A stretch of DNA of 64,000 nt from positions 1 to 64,000 of the forward strand of contig CAJQLW010000019.1 in assembly GCA_905479325.1 (NCBI GenBank). Direction: 5' to 3'. The stretch's first letter is position 1; every line of letters starts with the position of its first letter. The position numbers were made by a program, and so were the translations under genes. The notes below the pieces were generated by a model, which was not told the origin of the DNA, did not search any database, and saw nothing but the letters and a program-made list of their open reading frames with translations. Source of the DNA: an uncultured Flavobacteriales bacterium (GTDB taxonomy: Bacteria > Bacteroidota > Bacteroidia > Flavobacteriales_E > Vicingaceae). Positions 44,538 to 53,985 of the stretch are shown piece by piece.

Positions 44538-44585
44538 AATTGTATTAAATTTGTACTAGAAGTTTTTAGATATTTCGACAAAAGT

Positions 44586-44960
44586 ATGAAAAAATTATAC
44601 CCAACTTTCCTTGTTCTTATTGCTATAGGATTCTCATTTTCATGTGAAAAAGAAATTTCTCCAGACTTAGAAGTTACCGTTGTTGATTTCAATAACAATC
44701 CAATACCTAGAGCTTGGGTAAAAACGTCAGCTCAAGGAGCGCTTTATGGTATTCTTGAGGCAGATGTTATTGACTCAGCGCAAACCGATAATTTTGGTAA
44801 AGCTTACTTTTCTTACGAAAACACTCGCTTAATAGACTTAGCTCTTTATGCCGGACCAAACGATACTATAATTATTGATTCAGCTAGTGTATTGTTAGAG
44901 GTGAAACGAAAAGCTCCAAGAAGTGGGAACACCACTGAAAAGAAACTCGTTTTTAAATAG
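44586..44960 (+). CDS. small lipoprotein of unknown function
   Basis: 124 residues with a signal peptide and lipobox FSFSC (Cys20). The remainder is one compact beta-sandwich-like domain (LEVTVVDFNNNPIPRAWVKT, resembling a transthyretin/carboxypeptidase-regulatory-like fold). A TAAATTTG element at 44546-44553 is a likely -7 promoter. It overlaps the convergent gene 44953-45306 by eight bases. Confidence 0.7.
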   Translation: MKKLYPTFLVLIAIGFSFSCEKEISPDLEVTVVDFNNNPIPRAWVKTSAQGALYGILEADVIDSAQTDNFGKAYFSYENTRLIDLALYAGPNDTIIIDSASVLLEVKRKAPRSGNTTEKKLVFK

Positions 44961-45306
44961 CCTGCTCCATAAAGGGAGAGTTTTTGAAATACTCTAATAT
45001 CCCTTCTTTTAAGAGTTGTTCCTGCTCATCATTTGTTAGTCTTGGCAGCTCTTTTACCATTTTCCAGTGTGGCCAAGCATCTTTATCTCGGCCTTCAAAT
45101 TCGTAAAACCCAAATGGCTCTAAAATAGCACAAACCGCAACGTGAATTACCTCTAGTTTTTGGTCTTTGGTAAACTTATCAATAACTTGTCCCAGTTCTT
45201 GCATACCAATTACAAATAGAATTGATTCTACGTCTAAATCATCTTTAAATCGCTTGTTGATTTTTTTTGCAAGCTCATCCCACTTTTTTTGAAACTCAAT
45301 TTCCAT
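44953..45306 (-). CDS. conserved hypothetical cytoplasmic protein
   Basis: 117 residues from the ATG at 45306; three extra residues from a TTG at 45315 are unlikely. Acidic and helical, with FVIGMQELG, FGFYEFEGRDKDAWPHW and LPRLTNDEQEQLLKEGILEYF. I recall similar proteins in other Bacteroidota but no assigned function. It is flanked by divergent cvpA-like and convergent lipoprotein genes. Confidence 0.65.
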   Translation of the reverse strand: MEIEFQKKWDELAKKINKRFKDDLDVESILFVIGMQELGQVIDKFTKDQKLEVIHVAVCAILEPFGFYEFEGRDKDAWPHWKMVKELPRLTNDEQEQLLKEGILEYFKNSPFMEQAI

Positions 45307-45345
45307 ACAAAGCAAAATTAGTTATAGTTTAGCACCCAGAAACAC

Positions 45346-45903
45346 ATGAGCCAGATAGATATTATATTGATTATTCCTTTGCTTTGGGGAGCTGTAATGG
45401 GCTTTAAAAAAGGCTTGGTTTTAGAACTAGCTTCTTTAGTTGGTTTAATTTTAGGAATATACGGAGCCATTAAGTTTTCAGACTATACCGCAGAAAAGCT
45501 GGTTGAGTTTGTCGATATCACACAGCAATGGTTGGGTTTAATTAGTTTCTTGGTCACTTTTGTAGGGATTGTGTTAGGCGTTTTTTTAGCCGCCAGAGTG
45601 TTGAACAAGGCACTAAAGTTGGTTGCCTTGGGAACGGTAAACAGAGTTTTAGGTCTGGTTTTTGGAACTTTAAAATTTGCCCTAATTATTAGCACAGCCC
45701 TCTATTTTTTCGAGAACATTAACCGAAAGTTTGAGTTTGTAGAAAATGATTTCACCCATGATTCATTGCTTTATGAACCGATAAAGCTAGCAACCGATCC
45801 GTTTAAGGAATTGCTTGAGGACTTTGAAATTAGCAAAGTTCAGGAAAAAGCCAACGACCTTAAGAATACAGTGGAGGAAAAAGCGGAAGAGTTAATGAAC
45901 TAA
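45346..45903 (+). CDS. CvpA family membrane protein
   Basis: 185 residues with four transmembrane helices (about 5-22, 27-45, 60-82, 98-120) and a charged helical tail. CvpA-family proteins are linked to colicin V export and envelope stress in enterobacteria; the role in Bacteroidota is not known. ATG at 45346. A duplicated repeat region follows it. Confidence 0.85.
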   Translation: MSQIDIILIIPLLWGAVMGFKKGLVLELASLVGLILGIYGAIKFSDYTAEKLVEFVDITQQWLGLISFLVTFVGIVLGVFLAARVLNKALKLVALGTVNRVLGLVFGTLKFALIISTALYFFENINRKFEFVENDFTHDSLLYEPIKLATDPFKELLEDFEISKVQEKANDLKNTVEEKAEELMN

Positions 45904-45919
45904 AACTCGGAGAATTTTA

Positions 45920-46128
45920 GGATAAAAGTTTAAAGGCCAAAGAGTTATAATTAGCGCATCTTTGCGTTTTCATCTTTTATCCTTCATCTCAATTAATAAT
46001 TAGGCTGTGGTGCAAACTAAACTAGTGGGATGAAAGTTGAAAGACAAAAGGTCAAAAAGTTATCATGTAGAATATACTAGTCTTTTATCCTTCATCTCAA
46101 TTAAAAATTAGTTTGCTCTGCAAACTAA
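45920..46128. repeat. tandem duplication of about 100 bp after the cvpA-like gene
   Basis: A 48-base segment beginning TCTTTTATCCTTCATCTCAA is found at 45973-46020 and 46081-46128, differing in the inner seven bases. The preceding 50 bases are also related (GATAAAAGTTTAAAGG versus GATGAAAGTTGAAAGA). GGATAAAAG at 45920 is the inverse of CTTTTATCC in both copies. The second copy contributes to the pgk terminator stem. Confidence 0.7.
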
Positions 46129-46135
46129 TTTTTAA
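46101..46135 (-). terminator. hairpin at the pgk stop codon
   Basis: TTAAAAATTAGTTTG (46101-46115) pairs with CAAACTAATTTTTAA (46121-46135). The stem includes the last codons and stop of pgk on the minus strand and can also stop plus-strand readthrough from the cvpA-like gene. Confidence 0.7.
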
Positions 46136-47312
46136 TTGCCTTAATCCCCGGTAGTTCTTTCCCTTCTAAATACTCTAGTAAAGCCCCGCCGCCGGTTGAG
46201 ATATAGCTTACTTTATCTTCAAAGTGAAACTTGTTTATAGCAGCAGCAGAGTCACCTCCTCCAATAAGAGAGTAAGCGCCATTTTCTGTTGCATCTGCAA
46301 TGGCTTGTGCTACAGATTTAGTTCCATTTTCAAAATTGCTCATTTCAAAAACACCCATTGGACCATTCCACATAATGGTTTTTGACTTTTTAATGATGTT
46401 TGAAAAGTCTTCAATAGCCTTAGGCCCGATATCTAACCCCATCCAGCCTTTTTCTATCGAGGTGTTGTCGCTTGCGCCAATTTCAGCATCATTGCTAAAT
46501 GCGGCGGAAACAACAGAGTCTTCTGGTAAGCACAGGTTCACATTTTTTTCTTTTGCCAAATCTAAAATGGTCCGAGCTAAGTTTAATTTATCTTCTTCTA
46601 CCAAAGATGAACCAACCTCGCCGCCTAAGGCTTTGAAAAAGGTATAGCTCATTCCACCACCAATAATCAAATTATCTACTTTGTCGAGTAGCTTTTCAAT
46701 CAATAAAATTTTGTCTGAAATCTTTGCTCCGCCCATTATTGCTGTGAAAGGTCTTTCTCCACCTTCCACTACTTTTTGAGCTGCCGCCAACTCGTTTTCT
46801 ATTACGTAACCAAACATTTTATCATCGAAATAAGACGCTACAATTGCAGTTGATGCATGCGCTCTGTGCGCCGTTCCAAAAGCATCGTTAATGTATACGT
46901 CTCCTAAATCTGCTAATCTTTTTGCAAAAGCAGCATCTCCTGCAGTTTCTTCATTGTAAAATCGAAGGTTTTCTAACAGTAAAACTTCTCCACTCTTTAA
47001 ACCATTTGCCGCATTTTCTGCAACACTGCCAATACAGTCTTCTGCGAATTTTACAGAAACACCTAAATTTTCGCTTACGGCTGAAACAATATGTTTTAAA
47101 GAAAACTTATCCTGTTTTTCGCCTTTTGGCCGGCCTAAGTGCGACATTAAAATTACAGACCCACCACTCGCTAGTACTTTTTTTATAGTTGGCACAGCAG
47201 CAGTAATTCTTGTTGCGTCAGTTACTTCAAAATTAGCGTTTAGAGGCACATTAAAGTCTACTCTAATTAGGGCTTTTTTATTTTGAAAATCAAATGTTTC
47301 TATGCTTTTCAT
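46125..47312 (-). CDS. pgk: phosphoglycerate kinase
   Basis: Transfers the 1-phosphate of 1,3-bisphosphoglycerate to ADP in glycolysis. 395 residues, normal. Seen are RVDFNVPL (about 17-24), [10 protein letters not shown] with the substrate-binding His-Leu-Gly-Arg, the hinge [15 protein letters not shown], and the nucleotide segment [17 protein letters not shown] followed by GGGDSAAAI. Its own -7 element (TAAATTTG, 47351-47344) lies in the divergent gap shared with holB. Confidence 0.97.
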   Translation of the reverse strand: MKSIETFDFQNKKALIRVDFNVPLNANFEVTDATRITAAVPTIKKVLASGGSVILMSHLGRPKGEKQDKFSLKHIVSAVSENLGVSVKFAEDCIGSVAENAANGLKSGEVLLLENLRFYNEETAGDAAFAKRLADLGDVYINDAFGTAHRAHASTAIVASYFDDKMFGYVIENELAAAQKVVEGGERPFTAIMGGAKISDKILLIEKLLDKVDNLIIGGGMSYTFFKALGGEVGSSLVEEDKLNLARTILDLAKEKNVNLCLPEDSVVSAAFSNDAEIGASDNTSIEKGWMGLDIGPKAIEDFSNIIKKSKTIMWNGPMGVFEMSNFENGTKSVAQAIADATENGAYSLIGGGDSAAAINKFHFEDKVSYISTGGGALLEYLEGKELPGIKAIKN

Positions 47313-47343
47313 GTTGTGGGGTTATGCAAAAATTAATGGAGTG

Positions 47344-47351
47344 CAAATTTA
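47344..47351 (-). promoter_or_regulatory. -7 promoter element of pgk
   Basis: Minus-strand TAAATTTG fits TAnnTTTG; 31 bases upstream of the pgk ATG. No matching TTG is found at 17-20 bases. Confidence 0.4.
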
Positions 47352-47394
47352 ATATTTCTTTAGAGAAATGATTTTTACTAAACAAAAGAAGATT

Positions 47395-47402
47395 TACCTT
47401 TG
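47395..47402 (+). promoter_or_regulatory. -7 promoter element of holB
   Basis: TACCTTTG fits TAnnTTTG and ends four bases before the holB ATG at 47407, which would make the mRNA leaderless. The same element, TACCTTTG, is used by gltX. Confidence 0.4.
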
Positions 47403-47406
47403 AGCC

Positions 47407-48561
47407 ATGCGTTTTAAAGATATTGTAGGGCAGCAGAACTTGAAAAATAGGCTTATTCAAACCGTAAACGAGGGGAGAATTTCACATGCTCAGTTATTTG
47501 TTGGTAAAAGCGGTTTTGGGTCGTTGCCATTGGCAATTGCCTATGCTCAATTTATTGCTTGTGAAAACAAAGTAGACAATGACTCTTGCGGAACTTGCTC
47601 TTCGTGTATAAAATTTAACAAGTTAGCTCACCCAGATCTTCATTTCTCTTTTCCGGTGAGCACAACAGAATCAGTAAAATCCAAACCTGTTAGCGATAAT
47701 TTTATACGGGAGTGGAGGGAGTTAAACCTCGAAAAGCCCTATTTTGATTTAGAAGAATGGCACAGAGCAATTGGAATTGGGCAGAAACAAAGTTTAATCA
47801 ACGTTACCGAGAGTCAGGAGATTATCAAAAAACTAAATCTAAAAGCGTTTGAGTCTGAATTTAAATTTTTGCTCATTTGGAAAGCTGAGTTATTGAACCC
47901 ACAAGCATCAAATAAATTATTAAAACTTATTGAAGAGCCGGTTGGTAAAACCATCATTATTCTTGTTGCAGAAGATGAAGAAGCCTTGCTAAAAACAATC
48001 ACTTCTAGAACTCAAATGATACGAGTTCCTCCAATTGAAGTAAATGAATTGGCAAGTTATCTAATTGAAAAAGAAAAAATAGACTCGGCCAAAGCGCAGC
48101 AAATAGCAGCGCTTTCTGATGGCGATTTATTGGTAGCTGAAGAAAAACTTCACCTCTCTGAAGATGCAGAAATGTATTTTCAACTTTTTGTAACGTGGAT
48201 GAGAGCGTGCTATGAGGCAAACATAGAAAAAATGCATGCTTGGGTGGAACAGGTTAGCGATCGAAAGTTTGGAAGAGAAAAACAAAAACAGTTTTTGGAA
48301 TATGCTCTGGAAGTAATGCGAGAAGGTATGATTCGAAATTATGCGGGAGGTTCTTTGCAGCGCTTCGATGGACCGGAAGGAAATTTCTTAAAAAAGTTTG
48401 CTCCATTTGTACATGAAAACAATATATTTGGAATTATGGAGATTCTAAATGATGCTCATTTTCATGTTTCTAGAAATGCATATGCAAAAATATTATTTAT
48501 GGATATGTCGATGAAATTTGCCAACTTGCTTCGAGTCAAAAAACGTACATTTGTGAGTTAA
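47407..48561 (+). CDS. holB: DNA polymerase III clamp-loader subunit delta'
   Basis: 384 residues of AAA+ type. The Walker A equivalent GKSGFGSLPLA lacks the lysine, as expected of the non-ATPase delta' subunit. The zinc module CGTCSSC (about 59-65, with a Cys52 before it) is complete in the delta' manner, and the SRC-like segment is TSRTQMIRVPP. Length is slightly greater than in E. coli. It heads the run holB, PSP1-like, gldH, PBP1A, a gene order I recall from other Bacteroidota. Confidence 0.85.
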   Translation: MRFKDIVGQQNLKNRLIQTVNEGRISHAQLFVGKSGFGSLPLAIAYAQFIACENKVDNDSCGTCSSCIKFNKLAHPDLHFSFPVSTTESVKSKPVSDNFIREWRELNLEKPYFDLEEWHRAIGIGQKQSLINVTESQEIIKKLNLKAFESEFKFLLIWKAELLNPQASNKLLKLIEEPVGKTIIILVAEDEEALLKTITSRTQMIRVPPIEVNELASYLIEKEKIDSAKAQQIAALSDGDLLVAEEKLHLSEDAEMYFQLFVTWMRACYEANIEKMHAWVEQVSDRKFGREKQKQFLEYALEVMREGMIRNYAGGSLQRFDGPEGNFLKKFAPFVHENNIFGIMEILNDAHFHVSRNAYAKILFMDMSMKFANLLRVKKRTFVS

Positions 48562-48625
48562 GGGTTTTACCCAATTTGTTGAACGATACTAGCGCTTTGG
48601 CGCTATTTGAATATAGATATATACT

Positions 48626-49951
48626 ATGGGCTGTGCTACTTGCTCAAACAAGATAGATGGCGTCCCTAATGGCTGTAAATCCAACGGAAGTTGCGGCAAT
48701 GGCGGATGCTCCAAATTAACCACCTTTAATTGGCTTGCCAATATGGCTTTACCTGCCAACACAGAACCTTTTAACTGTGTTGAGGTGAGGTTTAAAAATG
48801 GTAGAAAGGAATTTTTTATCAACGAAGACAAATTGAGCCTTTACGAAGGTGATATTGTTAAAGTTCAAGTTACAACTGGCTATGACGTTGGAGTTGTTTG
48901 CCTTACTGGAGAATTGGTAAGGCTGCAAATGCAGAAGAAAAACATTTTTCTCCAGAAAGCAGATTTGAATAAAATTCACCGAAAGGCGAACGACAATGAT
49001 GTTGACAAGTGGCTAGAAGGCAGAGCAAAAGAGACCGAAGCAATGCTTGCGGCAAGAGCCATTGCCAATGAGTTGAGTTTGAGAATGAAAATTTCCGATG
49101 TAGAATATCAAGGAGATTTATCAAAAGCGGTTTTTTATTACACAGCAGATGAGAGGGTTGATTTTAGAGTATTGATTCGAAAGTTGGCAGAAAATTTCAA
49201 GGTAAGAATCGAAATGAAGCAAATTGGAATGCGTCAAGAAGCAGGAAGATTGGGCGGAATTGGATCTTGTGGTCGTGAGTTGTGTTGTTCTACTTGGTTA
49301 ACTGACTTTAGGTCTGTTTCTACTTCGGCAGCGCGTTATCAACAACTTTCATTAAACCCAACCAAATTAGCAGGGCAATGCGGAAAGCTCAAGTGCTGCC
49401 TGAACTATGAGCTTGATGTGTATGTAGATGAATTGAAGAATTTTCCTGATACCAAATTGAAGTTGAAGACGAGAAAAGGAAATGCATTTTTTCAAAAGAT
49501 GGATATTTTCGCCAATAAAATGTGGTATTCCTACCAAGACGAACCGTATGAATTTATAGAAATGACGGTGGATCGAGTGAAAGAAGTTATTGCTCTGAAC
49601 AAGAAGGATGAAAAAGTTGACAGTTTAAAAGATTTTAGCACCGTTGTGGTTGAGGTTAAGCAAGATTATGAAAACGTTGTTGGACAGGACGACTTAACTC
49701 GTTTCGACAGCCAACTCAAACAAAAGAAACGCAGGCCAAAGAAAAAATCAGGAAATAAACCCGCTCAGGCAAGCGCACAGCAGGGAGCAAAGCCACAGCG
49801 AAGCGGGAATAAAAATCAAGCTCAGAACAAGGCAAAAAGTAGCCCAGAAGGGAATAAAGAAGCAACAGGGAAAAAGAAGCCATTTAAAAAACGAAGACCA
49901 AACAACCGAAAAAAGCCTAATAGCGATGGGCCAAATAAGCCTAGTGAATAA
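48626..49951 (+). CDS. PSP1 / RicT-like regulatory iron-sulfur complex subunit
   Basis: 441 residues. A Cys-rich N-terminus (MGCATCSNKIDGVPNGC) is followed by the PSP1 core (about 45-280) with GIGSCGRELCCSTWL and GQCGKLKCCLNYE. In Bacillus the homologue RicT (YaaT) forms an Fe-S complex that affects mRNA processing and development. The last 110 residues are a Lys/Arg/Pro/Asn-rich disordered tail with many KKR patches, probably an RNA-binding extension. The stop overlaps the gldH start (TAATG). Confidence 0.85.
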   Translation: MGCATCSNKIDGVPNGCKSNGSCGNGGCSKLTTFNWLANMALPANTEPFNCVEVRFKNGRKEFFINEDKLSLYEGDIVKVQVTTGYDVGVVCLTGELVRLQMQKKNIFLQKADLNKIHRKANDNDVDKWLEGRAKETEAMLAARAIANELSLRMKISDVEYQGDLSKAVFYYTADERVDFRVLIRKLAENFKVRIEMKQIGMRQEAGRLGGIGSCGRELCCSTWLTDFRSVSTSAARYQQLSLNPTKLAGQCGKLKCCLNYELDVYVDELKNFPDTKLKLKTRKGNAFFQKMDIFANKMWYSYQDEPYEFIEMTVDRVKEVIALNKKDEKVDSLKDFSTVVVEVKQDYENVVGQDDLTRFDSQLKQKKRRPKKKSGNKPAQASAQQGAKPQRSGNKNQAQNKAKSSPEGNKEATGKKKPFKKRRPNNRKKPNSDGPNKPSE

Positions 49952-50421
49952 TGCGAATTACCTCAGTTGCACTTCTTTTTTCTTTATTAGTTACGTTGGT
50001 ATCGTGTGATCGCTCGGTTGTTTTTGAGGAAAACCTGAGAATAAAAAATGCTACTTGGGATCGCAATGAAAAGGCATTTTTTGAGTTTGAAATAAATGAT
50101 AGTTCAGCGATCTATGATCTTTACCTTAATTTTAGACACGGTGGAGATTATCCTTATCAGAACATTTATTTGTTCATTGAAAGCAGAAGTCCTTCTGGAC
50201 AAATTGCCAAGGATACCGCCCAGATGATTTTAGCAGATAACAAAGGGCGATGGATGGGCAAAGGAATAGGAGATATATTTGATTATCAATTCCGGTTTAA
50301 GCGAGGGCCATTGTTTCCGGAAAAGGGAAGGTATTATTTTGAAATTGAGCAAGCCATGCGAGAAGAATCATTGGACAATGTTACTGACATTGGAATAGCT
50401 ATTAAAAAAGTAAAAGAATAA
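49951..50421 (+). CDS. gldH: gliding motility lipoprotein GldH
   Basis: 156 residues with a signal peptide and lipobox LVSC (Cys19), then the GldH core RIKNATWDRNEKAFFEFEIND and LNFRHGGDYPYQNIYLFIES. GldH is one of the lipoproteins needed for gliding and chitin use in Flavobacterium johnsoniae and is functionally linked to the type IX secretion system. Together with the porZ-like gene it argues for gliding or at least type IX secretion in this organism. Three bases separate it from PBP1A. Confidence 0.88.
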   Translation: MRITSVALLFSLLVTLVSCDRSVVFEENLRIKNATWDRNEKAFFEFEINDSSAIYDLYLNFRHGGDYPYQNIYLFIESRSPSGQIAKDTAQMILADNKGRWMGKGIGDIFDYQFRFKRGPLFPEKGRYYFEIEQAMREESLDNVTDIGIAIKKVKE

Positions 50422-50424
50422 GCT

Positions 50425-52860
50425 TTGGGAAAAGAAAAACGAAGTTATGCGAAGTTAGCAGGCCTATTTTGGTTGTGTGTTATTGTTCCTGCGTTGTTGT
50501 TTGTGCTACTCATGTTTTCTGCAGCAAATGCTTGGTTTGGGTTCGATGAACTGCCAAAGGTAGATGATTTAGTAAATCCCAAAAGCAACTTGGCAACAGA
50601 GGTTTACACCGCAGATGGCAAAGTTTTGGGTAAGTATTTTTATCAGAACCGAGTGAATGTAGATTACGATGAAATTTCTCCTTACATGATTGATGCTCTT
50701 GTTTCAACAGAAGACGAGCGCTATTACAGTCACTCAGGGATTGATTTAGAAGGATTGGCACGAGCTATTTTTTACCTAGGTAAAAAAGGTGGGGCAAGTA
50801 CCATTACACAGCAATTGGCAAAGATGCTTTTTTCAGGAGTTCCTTCTTCGGCTTTTGGCAGATTACAGCAAAAAGTTCAAGAGTGGATTATTTCTGCTCA
50901 GCTAGAGCGATTGTACACTAAGGATGAAATTATAGCGATGTACCTTAATCGGTATGACTTTGTGAATAACGCAGTAGGGATTAAATCTGCCGCCCAGGTA
51001 TATTTTGGAACAACAGCCGATAGCTTAAAAGTGGAAGAGTCGGCCATGTTGGTGGGAATGCTTAAAAATTCCTCTTTATTTAATCCCCTTAGAAGGCCTG
51101 ATACAGTTAAGCATCGAAGAAACGTAGTGTTGGGACAAATGCTGAAGAATGAGAAACTATCAAAAATTGAGTTTGATAGTTTGAGACAGCTACCGTTAAC
51201 TATAAATTACTCTAAAGTTGACCACAAAGACGGCATTGCGCCTTATTTTAGAGAGGTTTTACGAGCGGAGTTAAAAAACATTTTTAACGAAAAAGATAAA
51301 GATGGGCTTCTTGTTTTAAGAAAGCCGAATGGAGAAGCGTATGATTTATACAGTGATGGGTTAAAAATTTACACCACACTGAATTATAAAATGCAAGAAT
51401 ATGCTGAATTTGCTGTGGCAGAGCACCTGAGGTATCAATTGCAAGACCAGTTTTTTAAAACACTCGCCAAGAAAAAGAACAATCCTTTTAGTTCAGATTT
51501 AAAACAATCTGAGATAGATAGAATTATGAATTCTGCGATTAAAAGAAGCGAACGGTTTTTAATTATGAGCGGAATGCAATGTTCAAATTGCGGTAGAAGA
51601 GGAAAAATTTTAACGGAAGAGGAAATTGATGGCGAGCTAATGACTGTTTGCACGGCCAGCGATTGCGGACATCAAACAAAACGATACACGGAAAAGGAAA
51701 TCATGAATTCTTTCGACAAGCCTGTCCCGATGAAGGTTTTTTCTTGGAAAGGAGACATAGATACCGTTTTGAGCCCAAGGGATTCTATTCGTTATTACAA
51801 GAGCTTTTTGCAAGCAGGGTTGATGAGCATGGAACCTCAGTCTGGTTATATACGAACTTGGGTAGGAGGAATTGATTATGACAACTTCGCATATGACCAT
51901 GTTCGTCAAGGGAAACGACAAGTAGGATCTACGTTTAAGCCCCTTATTTATTTAACAGCTATCGAGGCTGGTTTTTCTCCTTGTTATGAAGTTCCCAATG
52001 TACCTTATACCATACCAAAAGGCATGTATGGGCAGTTAAAAGATTGGACACCCGAAAACTCTGATGGAGAATATGGGTACAAAGTGAGTTTGAAATACGG
52101 TTTAGCAAACTCTATGAACACAATTACTGCTTGGGTAATGAAGCAGTTTGGACCAGAGGTGGTAGTTAAAATGGCCAGAGAGATTGGAATTACAACTCCT
52201 TTAGATCCCGTTCCATCACTTGCCCTTGGTGTGGCAGATGTTTCTGTTTATGAAATGGTTGGTGCATTTGGAACCTTTGCGAATAAAGGAGTGTATACTA
52301 AGCCTCAATTTTTGGCAAGAATTGAAAATAAAGAAGGTGAAATTATAGCAGAGTACATTCCTGAATCGCGAGAAGTATTGAGCGAAGAGAATGCTTATGT
52401 TATGTTAGACCTGTTAAAAGGAGTAACGTCCTCGAATTACAATAAAGATTTGAAGAAAAGTACCGGAGGAACAGGTATAAGATTGAGAGGAGCAAAGAGT
52501 AAAGACAGGCCTTATGTAGGAATTCCTTACCCTATTGCTGGCAAAACAGGTACTACCCAAAATAACTCAGATGGTTGGTTTATTGGAATTACACCTGATT
52601 TAGTAACAGGCGTTTGGGTTGGTGCAGAAGATCGTTCGGTTCGGTTTGATGCTACTTATTACGGCCAAGGAGCGAACACGGCCTTACCTATGTGGGGATA
52701 TTTTATGAATAAAGTGTATGCAGATAGCACGTTACAAATATCAAAAGGAGATTTTGAGAAACCAGAAAACCCTTTATCTATAGAGCTAGACTGCGAAAAA
52801 TATGCGTCACCAGCAGACTTCGGAACAGGTTCTGGAGGTGGTGTTAATTTTGATCAATAA
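50425..52860 (+). CDS. class A penicillin-binding protein (PBP1A-like) with a Cys4 insert
   Basis: Bifunctional peptidoglycan synthase of 811 residues starting at TTG 50425; no ATG occurs before the membrane helix (13-35). The GT51 domain holds STEDERYYSHSG with catalytic Glu96 and STITQQLAKML. The transpeptidase domain holds the SxxK motif STFKP (Ser502-Lys505), SMN and KTGT. Between the two (386-414) lies CSNC-x19-CTASDC, four cysteines spaced like a zinc ribbon, which I do not know from standard PBP1A. It starts three bases after gldH. Confidence 0.92.
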   Translation: MGKEKRSYAKLAGLFWLCVIVPALLFVLLMFSAANAWFGFDELPKVDDLVNPKSNLATEVYTADGKVLGKYFYQNRVNVDYDEISPYMIDALVSTEDERYYSHSGIDLEGLARAIFYLGKKGGASTITQQLAKMLFSGVPSSAFGRLQQKVQEWIISAQLERLYTKDEIIAMYLNRYDFVNNAVGIKSAAQVYFGTTADSLKVEESAMLVGMLKNSSLFNPLRRPDTVKHRRNVVLGQMLKNEKLSKIEFDSLRQLPLTINYSKVDHKDGIAPYFREVLRAELKNIFNEKDKDGLLVLRKPNGEAYDLYSDGLKIYTTLNYKMQEYAEFAVAEHLRYQLQDQFFKTLAKKKNNPFSSDLKQSEIDRIMNSAIKRSERFLIMSGMQCSNCGRRGKILTEEEIDGELMTVCTASDCGHQTKRYTEKEIMNSFDKPVPMKVFSWKGDIDTVLSPRDSIRYYKSFLQAGLMSMEPQSGYIRTWVGGIDYDNFAYDHVRQGKRQVGSTFKPLIYLTAIEAGFSPCYEVPNVPYTIPKGMYGQLKDWTPENSDGEYGYKVSLKYGLANSMNTITAWVMKQFGPEVVVKMAREIGITTPLDPVPSLALGVADVSVYEMVGAFGTFANKGVYTKPQFLARIENKEGEIIAEYIPESREVLSEENAYVMLDLLKGVTSSNYNKDLKKSTGGTGIRLRGAKSKDRPYVGIPYPIAGKTGTTQNNSDGWFIGITPDLVTGVWVGAEDRSVRFDATYYGQGANTALPMWGYFMNKVYADSTLQISKGDFEKPENPLSIELDCEKYASPADFGTGSGGGVNFDQ

Positions 52861-52872
52861 GTTGAACGAAGT

Positions 52873-53568
52873 ATGAAGAAAGTTGTAAAAAATGCAGAAG
52901 AAGCAATTCAAGGAATTGAGAGTGGAATGACCTTAATGTTAGGAGGTTTTGGCTTGTGTGGAATCCCTGAAAAATGCATTGAAGCCTTATCAAAAAAGCC
53001 TGAAGTAATAAATCTAACCTGTATCTCAAACAATGCAGGGGTAGATGACTTTGGGTTGGGATTGTTGCTAAAAAATCATCAAATTAAAAAAATGATTTCT
53101 TCTTATGTTGGCGAAAACGCAGAGTTTGAGCGACAAATGTTGAGCGGTGAATTGGAGGTAGAACTAACGCCCCAAGGAACATTAGCGGAGAAGTGCAGAG
53201 CGGGTGGAGCTGGAATTCCAGCTTTTTTCACTCCCGCAGGTTACGGAACAGAAATAGCAGAAGGGAAAGAGACAAGAGAGTACAATGGTAAAATGTACAT
53301 TTTAGAGGAAAGTTTGGTATCTGATTATTCTATTGTTAAGGCTTGGAAAGGAGATACAAAAGGTAACTTAGTTTTCAAAGCTACGGCTAGAAACTTTAAC
53401 CCAGTTATGGCCATGGCCGGCACAATAACCATTGCTGAAGTTGAGCATTTAGTTGAGCCTGGCGAGTTAGATCCAAATGAAATTCATACGCCTGGAATAT
53501 TTGTTCACCGAATATTTGAAGGAAAGGATTATGAGAAGAGGATAGAGCAGAGAACGATTAAAACATAA
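52873..53568 (+). CDS. scoA: 3-oxoacid CoA-transferase subunit A
   Basis: Alpha subunit of a class I CoA transferase (succinyl-CoA:3-ketoacid CoA-transferase type), exchanging CoA between succinate and acetoacetate. 231 residues with the family segment [18 protein letters not shown] (about 19-36) and [22 protein letters not shown] (about 115-136). The B subunit is 417 bases downstream, separated by a frameshifted four-helix-bundle gene, which is abnormal because these two are usually adjacent. Confidence 0.92.
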   Translation: MKKVVKNAEEAIQGIESGMTLMLGGFGLCGIPEKCIEALSKKPEVINLTCISNNAGVDDFGLGLLLKNHQIKKMISSYVGENAEFERQMLSGELEVELTPQGTLAEKCRAGGAGIPAFFTPAGYGTEIAEGKETREYNGKMYILEESLVSDYSIVKAWKGDTKGNLVFKATARNFNPVMAMAGTITIAEVEHLVEPGELDPNEIHTPGIFVHRIFEGKDYEKRIEQRTIKT

Positions 53569-53602
53569 ATTATTTAATGTAGCAATTTATTAATGTAACA
53601 AT

Positions 53603-53979
53603 ATGAAAGAGGATGTAATTGTTAACAAAACCTTCGCGTTTTCAATAAACATAATAGCATTCTCTGAAGAGTTAGAAGCTAAGAGAAAATATATAATCGC
53701 CAGACAATTGTTAAAATCAGGCACGTCAATTGGAGCGAACATTCACGAAGCTAAAACAGCGAAAGTAAAGCTGACTTCATTCATAAAGTTAAAATTGCGG
53801 CGAAAGAGGTCGAAGAAACAAAATATTGGTTAATTCTCTGCAAGCAAGCCGAGTCTTTTCCTTTTGATCAAAATTTGGAAAACCAGATAAACGAAATAGG
53901 ATTAATTATTTACAAAATATTGTCAAGTTCTAATAAGAAGTCATTTTTAGATTTTTATATTAGTAAATTAAATAATTGA
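53603..53979 (+). pseudogene. four-helix-bundle (23S rRNA IVP family) gene with a 1-nt deletion
   Basis: From the ATG at 53603 the frame reads MKEDVIVNKTFAFSINIIAF and QLLKSGTSIGANIHEAKTAK, the signature of the S23/IVP four-helix family, then loses register. One more A in the GCGAAAGTAAAGC run (about 53759-53771) would restore KSKADFIHKVKIAAKEVEETKYW and give a normal 125-residue protein ending at TGA 53977-53979. The gene sits inside the scoA-scoB operon. Function of the family is unknown; copies occur within rRNA genes and scattered in Bacteroidota genomes. Confidence 0.8.
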
Positions 53980-53985
53980 AATTAT

